A stretch of 64,000 nt of DNA from Zymoseptoria tritici IPO323 (Eukaryota; Ascomycota; Dothideomycetes; Mycosphaerellales; Mycosphaerellaceae), in contig NC_018215.1 of NCBI RefSeq assembly GCF_000219625.1, forward strand, positions 2,728,001-2,792,000, in the 5' to 3' direction. The notes below the pieces were generated by a model that did no database searches, had not been told where the DNA came from, and worked only from the letters and a program-made list of their open reading frames with translations. Both the position numbers and the translations under genes were made by a program. Of this stretch, positions 11,443 through 21,417 are shown one piece after another (the stretch's first letter is position 1; each line of letters opens with the position of its first letter).

Positions 11443-11657
11443 TGTTACATCTGCCTCCGCCGAATACCGACAATCGGTATCTAATCCCCTGCCTTAGCGG
11501 CATATGCACCCCTACTAGGGCCTTTTAAGCTCGTTTAAGCCAGATTGCGCCTGTAGTATAAGGATACGTAGAATCTCCTCCTTCCGAGAGAGTATCGAAT
11601 CGAGTCTGTTCTAAAGTGATTCATACTGCTACTCTATTCTTAACTGCACCTTTTACA
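11443..11657 (+). repeat. 3' LTR of the chromovirus (215 bp)
   Basis: Starts TGTTACATC and ends TTTTACA. It is followed directly by the ATCGG target duplication. It is the less mutated copy at seven of ten differing sites. Confidence 0.95.
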
Positions 11658-11699
11658 ATCGGTACCTATTTTACAAATAGTTTCGGCTATTTAGAATCG

Positions 11700-12190
11700 A
11701 TACTCGTTGCGCAATTGATATTTCTATATAAAAAAGCCGACTTTTTAAGCAAATAGAGTCGAACTATATAGATACTAGGGTAGTAAGCTTAGATATCGGA
11801 AAAAAAGTACTAACTCTACGGCTATATACCCGATTTTTTTTTTAAAAAGCTTATAAGATACCTTATACTACGATCTTCGATCTAGACTCTATTTTAGATA
11901 GTATAACTATTATGTTCGCTGTTAAAATTCGTGTATAAGAGCCGGCTTAGCGGGGTATTAAGGGTCTAATAGAATATTTAGCCTTACATATAGTAAGATC
12001 GTACACAACTCTACGGCTATTTGCCCGATAAATTTCGTTTCTACTTTATATTATAGTTGAATACTTATACTAGACGATAGGTACTATTTAATATAGTATT
12101 ACTATCGCTTTCGTTGCGAAATCTAGCATTTAAAGCCGGCTTAGCTAGGCGGTAGGGTCTAGTTAGGGCTAAACCGGGGTAAAATCCGGG
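11700..12190. repeat. About 195-bp tandem repeat in the hAT element, about 2.5 diverged units
   Basis: Shared landmarks recur about 194-205 bases apart: AACTCTACGGCTAT at 11812 and 12007, and GCCGGCTTAG at 11941 and 12135 with a diverged GCCGACTTT-type copy near 11736. The units are AT-rich and diverged. No coding content. Confidence 0.6.
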
Positions 12191-12341
12191 GAAGTGGGGC
12201 TATACCGTCGGGCATTTCGCCGCGGGGGTGTTATTAATGAAATGTCATCAATAAATTATGACGAACCCTCCGCTACTAATGATATGAATTATGACGACCT
12301 ATTTACTGATGAGCCGTCATATTGACCACTCTGTCTGCGAC

Positions 12342-13489
12342 GGCCCGGCAATTTCGTTAACCGTCCTCAGCTTCAGCAGCGGCGCACGATTTCTTGCCTC
12401 GGGAACAGGCGCCGACCAGCCACGACCTTCCAACGGACCTTCCCGCACTCGCCTACCAGCTAAAACCCCATTACGTCCTCCATAAGCAATCAATCACTCT
12501 CTTCTCGTGCTCAAGGATCCACGCGCCCTCCGACGCCACTGCCTCTCCAGCTCGCCGCCGAGTAACCCAAAATGCTCCGTCAGGCAGTCGGCGAACGTAG
12601 TCCTTGAAGCTACTATTGACAAATTGCACTACCACAGTGGGTGTTCGGGCAGCAGGAATCGCTATTGATACAGTTGTGTACACATCGCATCATGTCAGTG
12701 GTGATCTCGATACATGAAGTCTGGACGGTACTCACTTCCCAGGCAGTGTGGTTTAGTGTTGTCCTGCTTGGTTTGTGGGATTTGGTGAGGCCATCGAGAT
12801 GGTGGTGAAGAGGGTAGCCAGAAGCGTTGCGATGAAGAGTTGCGGCGGGACCTGCGTTTTGATCGGGTGTGGACGAATTCGAGGTGTGGATGACGAGTTG
12901 CAGGCTACGTTAGTTCGGTGGTGCAGGACAAGAGGGATCTGCAGGGCGGTACTGGTGCGAAGGTGCAGAGCAAGTTATGGAGTGGACTGTCAACTTGTTG
13001 GAGGACTCGCGGCAGTCAGACGCAGATCCACAGATCGATGAGAGCAGTGGAAAAGGAGTGCTTACTGCTTACTGCTTAGCTCGCACGCTCTCATACAATT
13101 CGGTTGGCCCCGGTCTCTGACAGAACAATCTTTAAAAGTTCTGGCAGATCAATATCGGGACGATCGTGCGGTGAATCTTGCGTTCTTCTTCCATTGCCAA
13201 GCGCCTCAAAGAAAAATACCTGGATGTTAGGTGAGGTACTCGTGCGATGGGTCCGGCGGTATTGCACAAGGACAAAAGAACACTGGTTCGTCTCGCCACA
13301 GCCTGATCTCTCGCAGAGTTCATGAAGCTTGTGTGCCGTGTCACGCCACGATCAGATCATCCGCAGCAGCGGCACTATGCATCGAGGGGACGACCCAAAT
13401 TGCCGACGAGTATGCCTCGCCGGCTCCACGACCCAGGTCACTCATAGAAGCAGGACAGGCGACTCATCTTCGCCACTGCGAGTGCTGCT
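12342..13489. other. Intergenic, about 1.15 kb
   Basis: No gene supported. A 70-codon minus-strand frame (12683-12471) contains VQFVNSSFKDYVRRLPDG, faintly like the end of fungal NACHT domains, but nothing around it supports a gene. Confidence 0.5.
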
Positions 13490-16474
13490 TCAGACCACAG
13501 TGCCGTTCCCCTTTTCAACCTCTTTCTTCTTCTCCTCCTCCATTCTCAGCTCCGCCACTACCTTCTCGGCAACCTTGACCGCCTCCTCCGGCAAACCCGC
13601 CAATCTCGCCACCTTCAAAGCATGACTCTCCCGATTCACCCCTCTCCTCACTCGATGGTCATACACCCACCCACCTCCTCCCTCTCCTCTCTCTTCCACA
13701 TCCGTACACCAACACGCGACCTCCTTCCAACCCACTGTCATGTCCGCCAACTTATGGAAATGCGTCGCAAACAACACCCGACTCCGATTAACATTCCGTA
13801 AATGATGCAGACATGCAAACCCCACCGCCACGCCGTCTTCCGGCGTGGTTCCCCGTCCGACTTCATCCATGATGACGAATGATCTCTCCGTGGCGTGTTT
13901 GAGGATTTCTGCCGTTTCGAGCATTTCTACCATGAAGGTTGATTGGTCTTGGTATAGACTGTCCGCCGACCCGACGCGGGAGAACATCTTGTCCACTAGT
14001 CCCAGTTCGGCGTACGCGGCGGGGACGAAGAGGCCGGTCTGAGCGAGGATGGTGATCAAAGCATTTTGACGGAGGTAGGTGGATTTTCCGGCCATGTTCG
14101 GGCCAGTGATGAGGTAGATTTTCTCGTTGGCAGTTCCAACGCGGCAGTCATTGGCGGTGAACGTGCGGCCTTGGGTGGTGAGGCCCGCATCAACGGTGGG
14201 ATGGCGGCCGGCGACGATGGTGTGGGTTGTTGAGGAGTTGAGGATGGGACGGACGAGGTCGCGGTCGAGAGCGAGACGGGCGGATGATGCAGCGACGTCG
14301 AGTTCGTCGAGGAGAGCAGCGTTGCGGCGGAGAGTCATCATATTCTCGAGCACTGTGGCGCGGAGATGACGGAAGACGCGGTCTTCTTCACTGCGAATCC
14401 GGTGTTTGGAGTCATCGATCAGGACACCTAGGTGAGTCCACTCGGAGAGGTAGAAAGAGCGAGTAGATTTGGTGGAGGAGATGGTGCGGGCGCCAGTGAG
14501 AGAAGAGGCGCTGGACTTGGTGTCCTTGCCTTTGACATGGCAGAAGTGGCCAAGTTGTGCGGACCAGCGGAGGGTAAGGCTGGAGATGTTGAGCTCGGTG
14601 CGGAGGCGAGAGGCGAGGTCTTGCTTAGCTTGGAGAAGTTTGTCGAGATCGATGTGCGCTCGGGCGAGGGTAGTCGATGCAGTCCTGCGCATGATCCATA
14701 TATCTTCGGGCTTAGAGTCTGCAGGCTTCTCCACTGCGGATGTGCGTCGTCTGGATAGCTTGGGTGGCTTGTCGCCTGCAACATCTGCAGTCGCGACTTC
14801 TTCTGCCATTTGCTCTACGTCTTCATCCGCAGCATTCTCGGCGAGATGCTTTTGGTTGAGGCCTTCTTCGTCAATGGCAGTTTGGATGTTCTTTGCAACT
14901 TTGGCCGGACCAGTCAGATCGAATCTGTTCAAGAGATCCCACAGGAACATGTGATCTCGTTTGGCGGAGTTTGCGCTGGCAGCGCTCCCAGTAAGCTCTG
15001 AAGACTTGACAATGTGATCATGAAGGACATTCACAGCCTCTTGCATCAACTCGACGGTCCGTGCAAGGCCAAGAAGATCATCAGCGTCTCCTTTGCCGAT
15101 GCTGAATTTCTGCAGCAGTCTTGAAGTATCGAAAGTGCGTCCCAGTAGAGCAATGACATCCTCCCGCAGAGCGTCATGGTCCCTCAACTCTTGCACCATG
15201 TCCAGACGGCTGTTGATGATTGAAAGCGACATGGAGGGTGACACGATCCGCTGGCTCAACAGTCGAGCTCCACTCTTCGTCACAGTCTGCCTGATTGCGT
15301 GTAGAAGACTTCCTTGGAAAAGCCCGTCACGGAGAGTGCTGCGAATCTCCAAGTTCCGAAGACTTTGCTTGTCGATAGCCATGGTCTCGTCGTCGGTGCA
15401 TCGGACAGGCTGCTGCAATTTGAGGTTGAAGTCTCGAAGTCTCTCCCTCACGTATTCCAGGACCAGGTTTCCCGCGGCGACTTCCACGGAAGTGAATTCA
15501 GGGCGGATATCTTCCCGCACTGGTTGCTCCAGCGCGGAGGTCCATGCGTCGATCGATGTGCCAATTTGCTCGACATCTTGCGAGTGGATCGTCAAGCGTC
15601 CATCTTGAAGCAACTTCTCCAACTGCGCATGATCTTCGGGCTCCAAAGACGAGGCAAGCACAATCTCCCGAGGACTTATTCGTGCCACCAAGGAAGACAA
15701 GCTGGCGAGGTCAGATCTTTGCGTAAAGAATGCGCCGTTCGACAAGTCGACCCAGCTCAAACCAATCTTGGTCATTTGATGGGGTTTCTCTTCTGCGTTT
15801 TGCTTACGATCATCATTCGGAGATCGCGGCAACGTACCGTCGATGTGAATGCCCAACAGATAGTTATTCTCGGACGAGTCCACGAAAGTCTCATCGATCA
15901 GCGTCCCAGCCGTAACAATGCGAGTGACTTTCCGATCAAACAACATCGCTCCGCCCCTCGCCGCTCTCTCGCTCTCCGAGAGCGGTACTTGCTCGCTGAT
16001 GGCAACCTGCTTGCCGAGGTCCTGTACAAACATCTTCAGATACCGCTCGAGCTGGGTGTGCTGAAATCCTGCCATTGGTACATCTCCGAGCTGAGTCGCC
16101 CGCTTCGCTTTCTTCAAATTGACAAGCGGTGCGTACTGCTCAACTTGGTCAAAGTACATCTCGTAGAAGTCGCCGACCCGGGTGAGCACGATGCAGTCTT
16201 TGAATTTGTGGACATTGTTGAGATGTTGTTGAAGGACTGGAGGATATGACTTCGCTGGGGCAGTGTCATCCTCAAGTGCGGGAAGAGGTGCCAGAGAACC
16301 TTGCGGGAGGTCTTTGATCTTGATGGTCGTCTTGGTCTTCGCTCCTCGCGTCGAAATTCGACTTGTCCGGATCGTGTCAAACGCGGTACTTCGAGAGCGC
16401 CATATTGAAGCGCAGCCCGTCAGGACTCGCTGTGTATCACATGTTGCGATCCTGACGATGGCTCTGGTGCTCAT
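13490..16474 (-). CDS. MSH1: Mitochondrial MutS homologue MSH1
   Basis: A single exon of 994 residues. MSH1 is the mitochondrial MutS protein, an ATPase that binds mismatched DNA and helps keep mtDNA stable. The N-terminus is rich in Arg, Ser and Thr with almost no acidic residues (first about 50 residues), a typical mitochondrial presequence. The mismatch-contact motif Phe-x-Glu is in GDFYEMY (F103, E105). The ATPase domain has Walker A GPNMAGKST at about residue 790, the STFMVEM segment near 845 and the signature DEVGRGTTPEDG near 868. ATHFHKLADM follows. Near the C-terminus comes SHALKVARLAGLPEEAV, the MutS dimer-contact region. Length agrees with fungal MSH1 (about 950-1,000). The coding sequence contains no RIP-like stops. 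The first in-frame ATG is used. Confidence 0.95.
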   Translation of the reverse strand: MSTRAIVRIATCDTQRVLTGCASIWRSRSTAFDTIRTSRISTRGAKTKTTIKIKDLPQGSLAPLPALEDDTAPAKSYPPVLQQHLNNVHKFKDCIVLTRVGDFYEMYFDQVEQYAPLVNLKKAKRATQLGDVPMAGFQHTQLERYLKMFVQDLGKQVAISEQVPLSESERAARGGAMLFDRKVTRIVTAGTLIDETFVDSSENNYLLGIHIDGTLPRSPNDDRKQNAEEKPHQMTKIGLSWVDLSNGAFFTQRSDLASLSSLVARISPREIVLASSLEPEDHAQLEKLLQDGRLTIHSQDVEQIGTSIDAWTSALEQPVREDIRPEFTSVEVAAGNLVLEYVRERLRDFNLKLQQPVRCTDDETMAIDKQSLRNLEIRSTLRDGLFQGSLLHAIRQTVTKSGARLLSQRIVSPSMSLSIINSRLDMVQELRDHDALREDVIALLGRTFDTSRLLQKFSIGKGDADDLLGLARTVELMQEAVNVLHDHIVKSSELTGSAASANSAKRDHMFLWDLLNRFDLTGPAKVAKNIQTAIDEEGLNQKHLAENAADEDVEQMAEEVATADVAGDKPPKLSRRRTSAVEKPADSKPEDIWIMRRTASTTLARAHIDLDKLLQAKQDLASRLRTELNISSLTLRWSAQLGHFCHVKGKDTKSSASSLTGARTISSTKSTRSFYLSEWTHLGVLIDDSKHRIRSEEDRVFRHLRATVLENMMTLRRNAALLDELDVAASSARLALDRDLVRPILNSSTTHTIVAGRHPTVDAGLTTQGRTFTANDCRVGTANEKIYLITGPNMAGKSTYLRQNALITILAQTGLFVPAAYAELGLVDKMFSRVGSADSLYQDQSTFMVEMLETAEILKHATERSFVIMDEVGRGTTPEDGVAVGFACLHHLRNVNRSRVLFATHFHKLADMTVGWKEVACWCTDVEERGEGGGGWVYDHRVRRGVNRESHALKVARLAGLPEEAVKVAEKVVAELRMEEEKKKEVEKGNGTVV

Positions 16475-17132
16475 CGATTATTGTCGTCGTATCGGCGTGA
16501 TGCGTGGGCGTTCAGGTCATATATATTTCATCATTCTTCGAGACGCCCTGGAGGAAGAGCCAAGAGACGGTCGGTTCGGCCCGCACCTAGCGTGGGTCTC
16601 GATAACCACACAAAAGTTGTACCTTAGCATCAACGACCAACCTCACCCTCATCTGGTCCGTCCATCCTCTCGGTCCGCATATGTTCATCGAAGCCATGCA
16701 ATTTTCTTGCTGCAGATCTTTGCTGGTGCAGTCGATCGCTATGTCTAGTCGCCAGAGCACAAGGACGCCATTTCGTGGTTGTCTGCGATAGGCACGCAAC
16801 GCCCGCTGGGCGCAGCCTTGGGAAGCCTTGGCTGGGACCGCGGCAACCGCGGGTACAGGTACTCGCCGTGATGTTGCCGATCTTCCGCCGATCTATCCCA
16901 AGCTGTGCCGCAAGTCAGACTTGGGTTCCACGAACCGCATTCCACGTTGCTCCTTCATCATCTGGATCGTGTCGCCAAGAAGCTGAGGCACGAAGGAATC
17001 TTGGAACGACTTCTTGTGATGGGAACGTTGCATTTCATGCCGCACTAGTCGCCGGCTACGTTGACTTGCTGAACTCGGACCATGGTGCTGTTGCTATCTG
17101 CGACTTGAATGGTATATGAGAGTGGTGTATCA
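16475..17132. other. Intergenic, 658 bases
   Basis: Holds the MSH1 promoter on its left side and the 3' end of the next minus-strand gene on its right. No gene seen. Confidence 0.5.
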
Positions 17133-17819
17133 TCACATCACGGCCAATACACCCGCAACAATGAATCCTCCCATCACGACCCCAACCGATGTGCCCCTCA
17201 ACTGCACGCCCGGGCCGCGCTCTGCTTTGAGCAGGCACTTCCCGTTGTCCTCTGGCGCTGTTTGCGCGAGTCGGAAACTCCGCACACCGTTCTGCAACTC
17301 GCTACAATCGGATGTGGTCTCGCTCTGATCGCAACCGCCCCACGAGAACCACGGCTCCACTGCGCTCTCTAAACACCTCTCTTCTGGAAAGACCTGCAGC
17401 GTGAACATGCCGGGATAGCTGGTGGCGTAGCCATAGATGTCGACTTGAATTTGGGAGTAGTTGGTCGTGGAGGAGTAGACATTGAGGCCGTCCGCTCGGA
17501 CGTCGTTTGTGCAGTTCAAGAAGTATGGATCGCAAGAGCTGAGCCTGCCCTGAGATTCCGTGATGGTGTCGTTGTCGTATTGATCTTGGGAGAAGAGTGT
17601 GGCCAGGTCGTGACAAGTCTCGGTATAATTGTCGAAAATGCTGACTGCAATGGTCTCCGGACTGGGATTGCCGTCGTACTGACCACATTCAACATTCCGG
17701 TCTGCGCCTTGCTCGGTCAATACCAGGTTCGCGATCTGATTGTCGAGGGATCGTTCGCCTTGAGCAGAGCAAGATGTTACCATCAAGGCGAGGAGTGGCA
17801 TTGACGTGCGGACAAGCAT
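17133..17819 (-). CDS. Secreted, probably GPI-anchored protein of unknown function
   Basis: A single exon of 228 residues. The N-terminus MLVRTSMPLLALMVTSCSAQG is a signal peptide, likely cleaved after about residue 18. The C-terminus ends in a hydrophobic stretch (GTSVGVVMGGFIVAGVLAVM) directly at the stop, preceded by small residues, the arrangement of a GPI-anchor signal. The body has several Cys residues that could pair and N-glycosylation sequons (NYT, NDT, NCT, NYS). I recognise no enzyme family. A cell-wall or plasma-membrane surface protein is inferred. It lies about 700 bases from the 3' end of the SGNH hydrolase gene on the same strand, without evidence of a shared role. Confidence 0.72.
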   Translation of the reverse strand: MLVRTSMPLLALMVTSCSAQGERSLDNQIANLVLTEQGADRNVECGQYDGNPSPETIAVSIFDNYTETCHDLATLFSQDQYDNDTITESQGRLSSCDPYFLNCTNDVRADGLNVYSSTTNYSQIQVDIYGYATSYPGMFTLQVFPEERCLESAVEPWFSWGGCDQSETTSDCSELQNGVRSFRLAQTAPEDNGKCLLKAERGPGVQLRGTSVGVVMGGFIVAGVLAVM

Positions 17820-18498
17820 CTTCGATGAAAGGGACGATAATTGCTGGACAGCTTCCAGTGGTCACTGTTCGCGGCTGTATAAGATGTGGTGAACGCACAC
17901 CTACTTATGCACCTCGTGCAATGTAACTCCAGAGATCAGCTGTAAGCCAAGACACCACAGCAGATCTGGGCGGACTGCCAAGACACGGCACGTCGATACG
18001 ACTTGCCATGGCATTGATCCTGCAGAACTTCGGTCTGGAGAATTGGCAAAAGGCTATAAGGTTTTCTTGCCCCTTGGCGTGAGGACCAGCTCCTTCATTC
18101 CGGTAGCAACATGGCCAACACCCTTTCAAGGATGGCGGTCTCAGAGGCGGTAGTGATCCCTAGCCTTCTCTCACACAACTCTCTCTCGTCTGCAGACATA
18201 CCCTATAAAGAAGCTCTCTCTCCTCAGCCGGACATATGACTTTGCTGCCGTCACCTCTGCGGAGACAATTTCTCCCGGAGATTGTCCTCTGAACAATTCG
18301 TGCTGAATTTCCCTACAGCCATCTCCCTCGCCATATTACTGACAGCAATTCCATGATCCGCTCAACGCAACTCCTCCGCCCAACGCATTTCAAGGACGCC
18401 TTTGTACCTTTGATCTTGTCCCAGTCATCTAAATCGCAGAATCTGGTCTCTCTTATTCGGTTGTCGGGCATAATCCGACCGCAATCAAGTATCTCCGG
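17820..18498. other. Intergenic, 679 bases
   Basis: No gene seen. Pyrimidine-rich stretches near 18160-18320. It separates two minus-strand secreted-protein genes. Confidence 0.5.
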
Positions 18499-21417
18499 CT
18501 ACGAAGGAGGGAGAACCTTCCCACCCGGTGGTCCCATGAGCGGCGAGAGTAGACCGTCGGTGTTCGTGGTGGTTGGGGCCGGTGAACTGGGCTGGTCGGG
18601 TGCGTACGTAAATTTGGGTTCCTCGGGATCGTATGTGAATACAGGCAAGTCGGCGGTGACGACAGACTGGGTGAGGTTAATGGCAGCAATAATGCTGTCC
18701 CGGCAGGCGATCATGCCGGGCGTGCGAGGGTGGAAGGTCTTGATCTGTCTTGTGGGACTGAACCAGCCGATGCTTTGGCCCGTGAAATTCTTGGCTGCAA
18801 TCTCGTTGTTGGCTTCTCGGAGCTTCGATGCCAGGTCTCCTTGAGGCTCGGCAGCGACGCCCTCGGAGGCTCTACACAGCCAGCGAGCGTAGGGGTCGGG
18901 ATCGGTTCCAAGACTGGCTTCGCAGGTGTCGGCGGGTGGAAGCTGTATACTGCCTTGCTCGATCAGGGCGGTGATCTCCATTTGATCGTTGTCCGGAAGG
19001 GAAGCTGTCATTGGCCAGTCTGGAGACGGGATGTCCTTCCATCCACTGAGGAAGTACCAAGTATTCGCTCGGTCTTCGTCTGGCTCGTGGAAATTGGGGT
19101 CATCGCTGGCTTCGCACCAGCGATGGTTATCGAAAAGAGGACCGACATCGACGAAGTGGACTTGATCAACTCCTTTGTCGGTATTGACCTTTTGTATGGC
19201 CGCGGATATGACGTCGTTCAGCTCGACGACGAGATCGTTGAGATCTTTTCTGATGGACAGATATAGGTACCAGGCGTGAGGCCGGGTGCAAGTCCAGCTA
19301 CTGCAGTACGAGGGACTTTGCCAATCAAATGTCACATTCTCGCAGTCTTCCGTTTCCGCGTTGAAAAAGCCGCTTGGATAGCCGGAGACATACAGATGGA
19401 AATCCTGGCACCAAAGGTCAGTCGTCACATGGCATTTAAATCTGCAATGTAGGCTGTAGCGTAGGTGTGGCCCACTGCTCTTCAGCAGCCAGATAGGCTA
19501 AAATTGATCGACCAGGAGAGGAGTCGGTGCTCGTACCTTTCTTGTCGACTTTTCCAGAATCTTCGTGTATGCCGCCACGAGTCTGGTCCCAATCCCATTG
19601 TCGCTGGTGTCCCTCATCAATTGTCTTGCTTTTTTCTTCGCATTGTTGCAACGGGTCGTCAAGCTCGTAATGTAATCCCAGGTGAACGAAAGCACGCACA
19701 GAGAGACAATATCGCTGAAGCCTAGATCGTTACCTCCTATCGTCAAAGTGGCGACGTCGGCTTTCTCTGGATTTTTCCATTCCTTGATCTGGCGGTCAAG
19801 ACCGACAGTTGTGTCTCCAGAGCACATTCGTCGCTGGTAGTCGATATTCGGGTCATCGGTATAGGCATTGATCAAGTCGCCTATATTCGCCGATCCTATG
19901 CGGCAAGAATCCGAGGTCGTTGTTCCAGTGCCCATGCCGGCAGCAAAACTGTCCCCAAAGGCGACATATCCCTGCTTGATGGGCCACTCGATGGCTTCTT
20001 GAGGTGGTTCTTCGAAAAACAGTCAACATCTGTCGCACCCATCTCGAATTTACGGACAGCTTCTTACCACAAGCATCCCTTTTCCGTGTCACCCCACCTT
20101 GATCCTTATTGGGAGTCCAGCTTTTGTCAATCACTGACTGCTTGTTGTTCTCGTAAAACACCCGAGCACGAGCTTGTCGAGCACATTCGTTCCCGCTGCC
20201 TTCGTCATGATCGTATGGTGAGTACTGCACGGCAATGACTCCCATGGTCACGGGTGGTATGGGCGAGCCTTTGATGTAGGTCTTTTCTGTATACCTCGCT
20301 CCAGGTATGAGCTCCTCGAGCTTGCTTCTGAGGAGATCGATGTGTGCCCGGAATCTGACATTGCCGTCATCAATTCTGCCAAGCGTCAGTTGAGCTTGGC
20401 CTCCAACGTAGTCACGAAGGTCTCAACGTACTCCTTGGCCTGGGTTAGGACAAAGATTTCCACATCCGTTCCTTGCGCAAAAGGATCTCCATAGTCTTGC
20501 CGTAGATCAACAAGACTTTTCCACCGAGGACGGTCTTTCTGGACTCGGGGTGGAGTACGGGCCCCAAGAATATCGACTCCGAGCTTCTGGAAGTCACTGG
20601 TCGGACGCACCCTATGTTTGAAGTCTCCCAATGCATAGCGCTCAAGGTGTGCGCTCGGTCCGAAAACTACACTGGACGATTCCCACAGGTGTCCGGCCCA
20701 GATCCCTTTACTTGACTGTGTCGAGATCAGTCGGAGCTATCTTGTACGAGGAAAGGCGTGGCTGGGTCAACAATAGCCATCCAACTTCATTACCCAGCAC
20801 AGAGCCTGAGAGACAAATGTCGGAGGTGCTGAATGGTGGCATTTGTACTCACAATGATGATGATCGCGGTACAACCTGATAGACCCTGCATGACGAAGTT
20901 CTCTGCCTGATCGCCGAACGCATGCCAGACGCCAGTGGCACTAATGCCAACATCCCTGTTTCCCACTTTGGTCGTCCACTTTTCGACTTGCTCTTTTGGT
21001 TCGATGTATAGCGTCTCCGCGATGTTCACGAATCTTCCTATAAATTGCGTGAAGCTCCCGTCGCTGTCTGATTTTGGATTTGCCAATGGATGCTTCCGTC
21101 GAGGAGCTCGGCGTGTGAGGGTGGAAGATTGGATTGCTGATCGTCGGGACCGTTCTGGCAGAGCTACACGAGATTGAAGTTAGCACGAGAGCTTGTCTAT
21201 CCTCTGTCCGAGGATGAGAATACCCAGCCATACATGGATTGCCAAGCTCGCACATCGCAGAGACACCGTCGCCATCATCTCTCGTTATGAGCATCGTGGT
21301 ATTGCTTGACTGGCGCGAAGGATTGGCCACCGAATCGTACCCGACGACAAGGGCATCAGCCTGTTGGCCAGCAAGACCAAACAGAATCAGGATATGAAAA
21401 AAAGTCTTGGAAAACAT
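18499..21417 (-). CDS. Secreted SGNH (GDSL-type) hydrolase, six exons
   Basis: Exons on the minus strand: 21417-21234, 21163-20853, 20715-20432, 20375-20068, 20009-19537, 19479-18499. They sum to 2,541 bases (846 residues) and all five introns keep the frame. A signal peptide (MFSKTFFHILILFGLAGQQADA) opens the protein. An N-terminal domain (about residues 110-250) has GVWHAFGDQAENFVMQGLSG followed by GIWAGHLWE, a combination I have seen only in uncharacterised fungal proteins. The SGNH domain starts at GYVAFGDSFAAG with catalytic Ser near 383. Block III GGND is near 454-457 and the catalytic His lies in DNHRWCE near 639. The family hydrolyses esters of lipids or carbohydrates; the substrate here is unknown. 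The tail after about residue 780 is Pro/Thr-rich. The first intron and the acceptor at 19480 are the least certain. Confidence 0.8.

Larger units (their letters stand above)
4812..11657 (+). mobile_element. Ty3/Gypsy chromovirus-type LTR retrotransposon, RIP-degraded
   Basis: A full-length 6,846-bp element nested in the hAT element. It has two 215-bp LTRs beginning TG and ending CA, a 5-bp target duplication ATCGG (4807-4811 and 11658-11662) and a purine tract next to the 3' LTR. Domain order is Gag with zinc knuckle, reverse transcriptase, RNase H, integrase, a GPY/F-like region and a C-terminal chromodomain, which places it among the chromoviruses. Every frame is broken by TAG or TAA where Gln or Trp is expected (CAG or TGG to TAG), the signature of repeat-induced point mutation. 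It cannot encode functional proteins. About 1.5 kb of extra sequence lies between pol and the 3' LTR and contains a decayed antisense frame. Confidence 0.93.
4572..12333. mobile_element. Non-autonomous hAT transposon, interrupted by an LTR retrotransposon
   Basis: The left end begins CAGAGTGGTCAATATGA and the right end is its exact reverse complement over 17 bases, with further partial match (TCATCA, TAA) inward. The element is flanked by a perfect 8-bp duplication TCTGCGAC at 4564-4571 and 12334-12341. An 8-bp duplication with ends starting CAGAG is typical of the hAT superfamily. Removing the inserted retrotransposon and one copy of its duplication leaves about 911 bases, too small for a transposase, so it depended on an autonomous relative. 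Subterminal motifs (TCATCAATAA, ATATGACGA, TACTAATGATATGA) recur at both ends, as transposase-binding repeats often do. The right part carries about 195-bp tandem repeats. The interior is AT-rich and RIP-like. Confidence 0.85.

Noticed and set aside
12471..12683. Minus-strand frame with VQFVNSSFKDYVRRLPDG
   Set aside because: Faint resemblance to a NACHT-type segment, but only 70 codons and no flanking support.
14428..16249. Long plus-strand frames opposite MSH1
   Set aside because: Antisense shadows of a strongly supported coding sequence.
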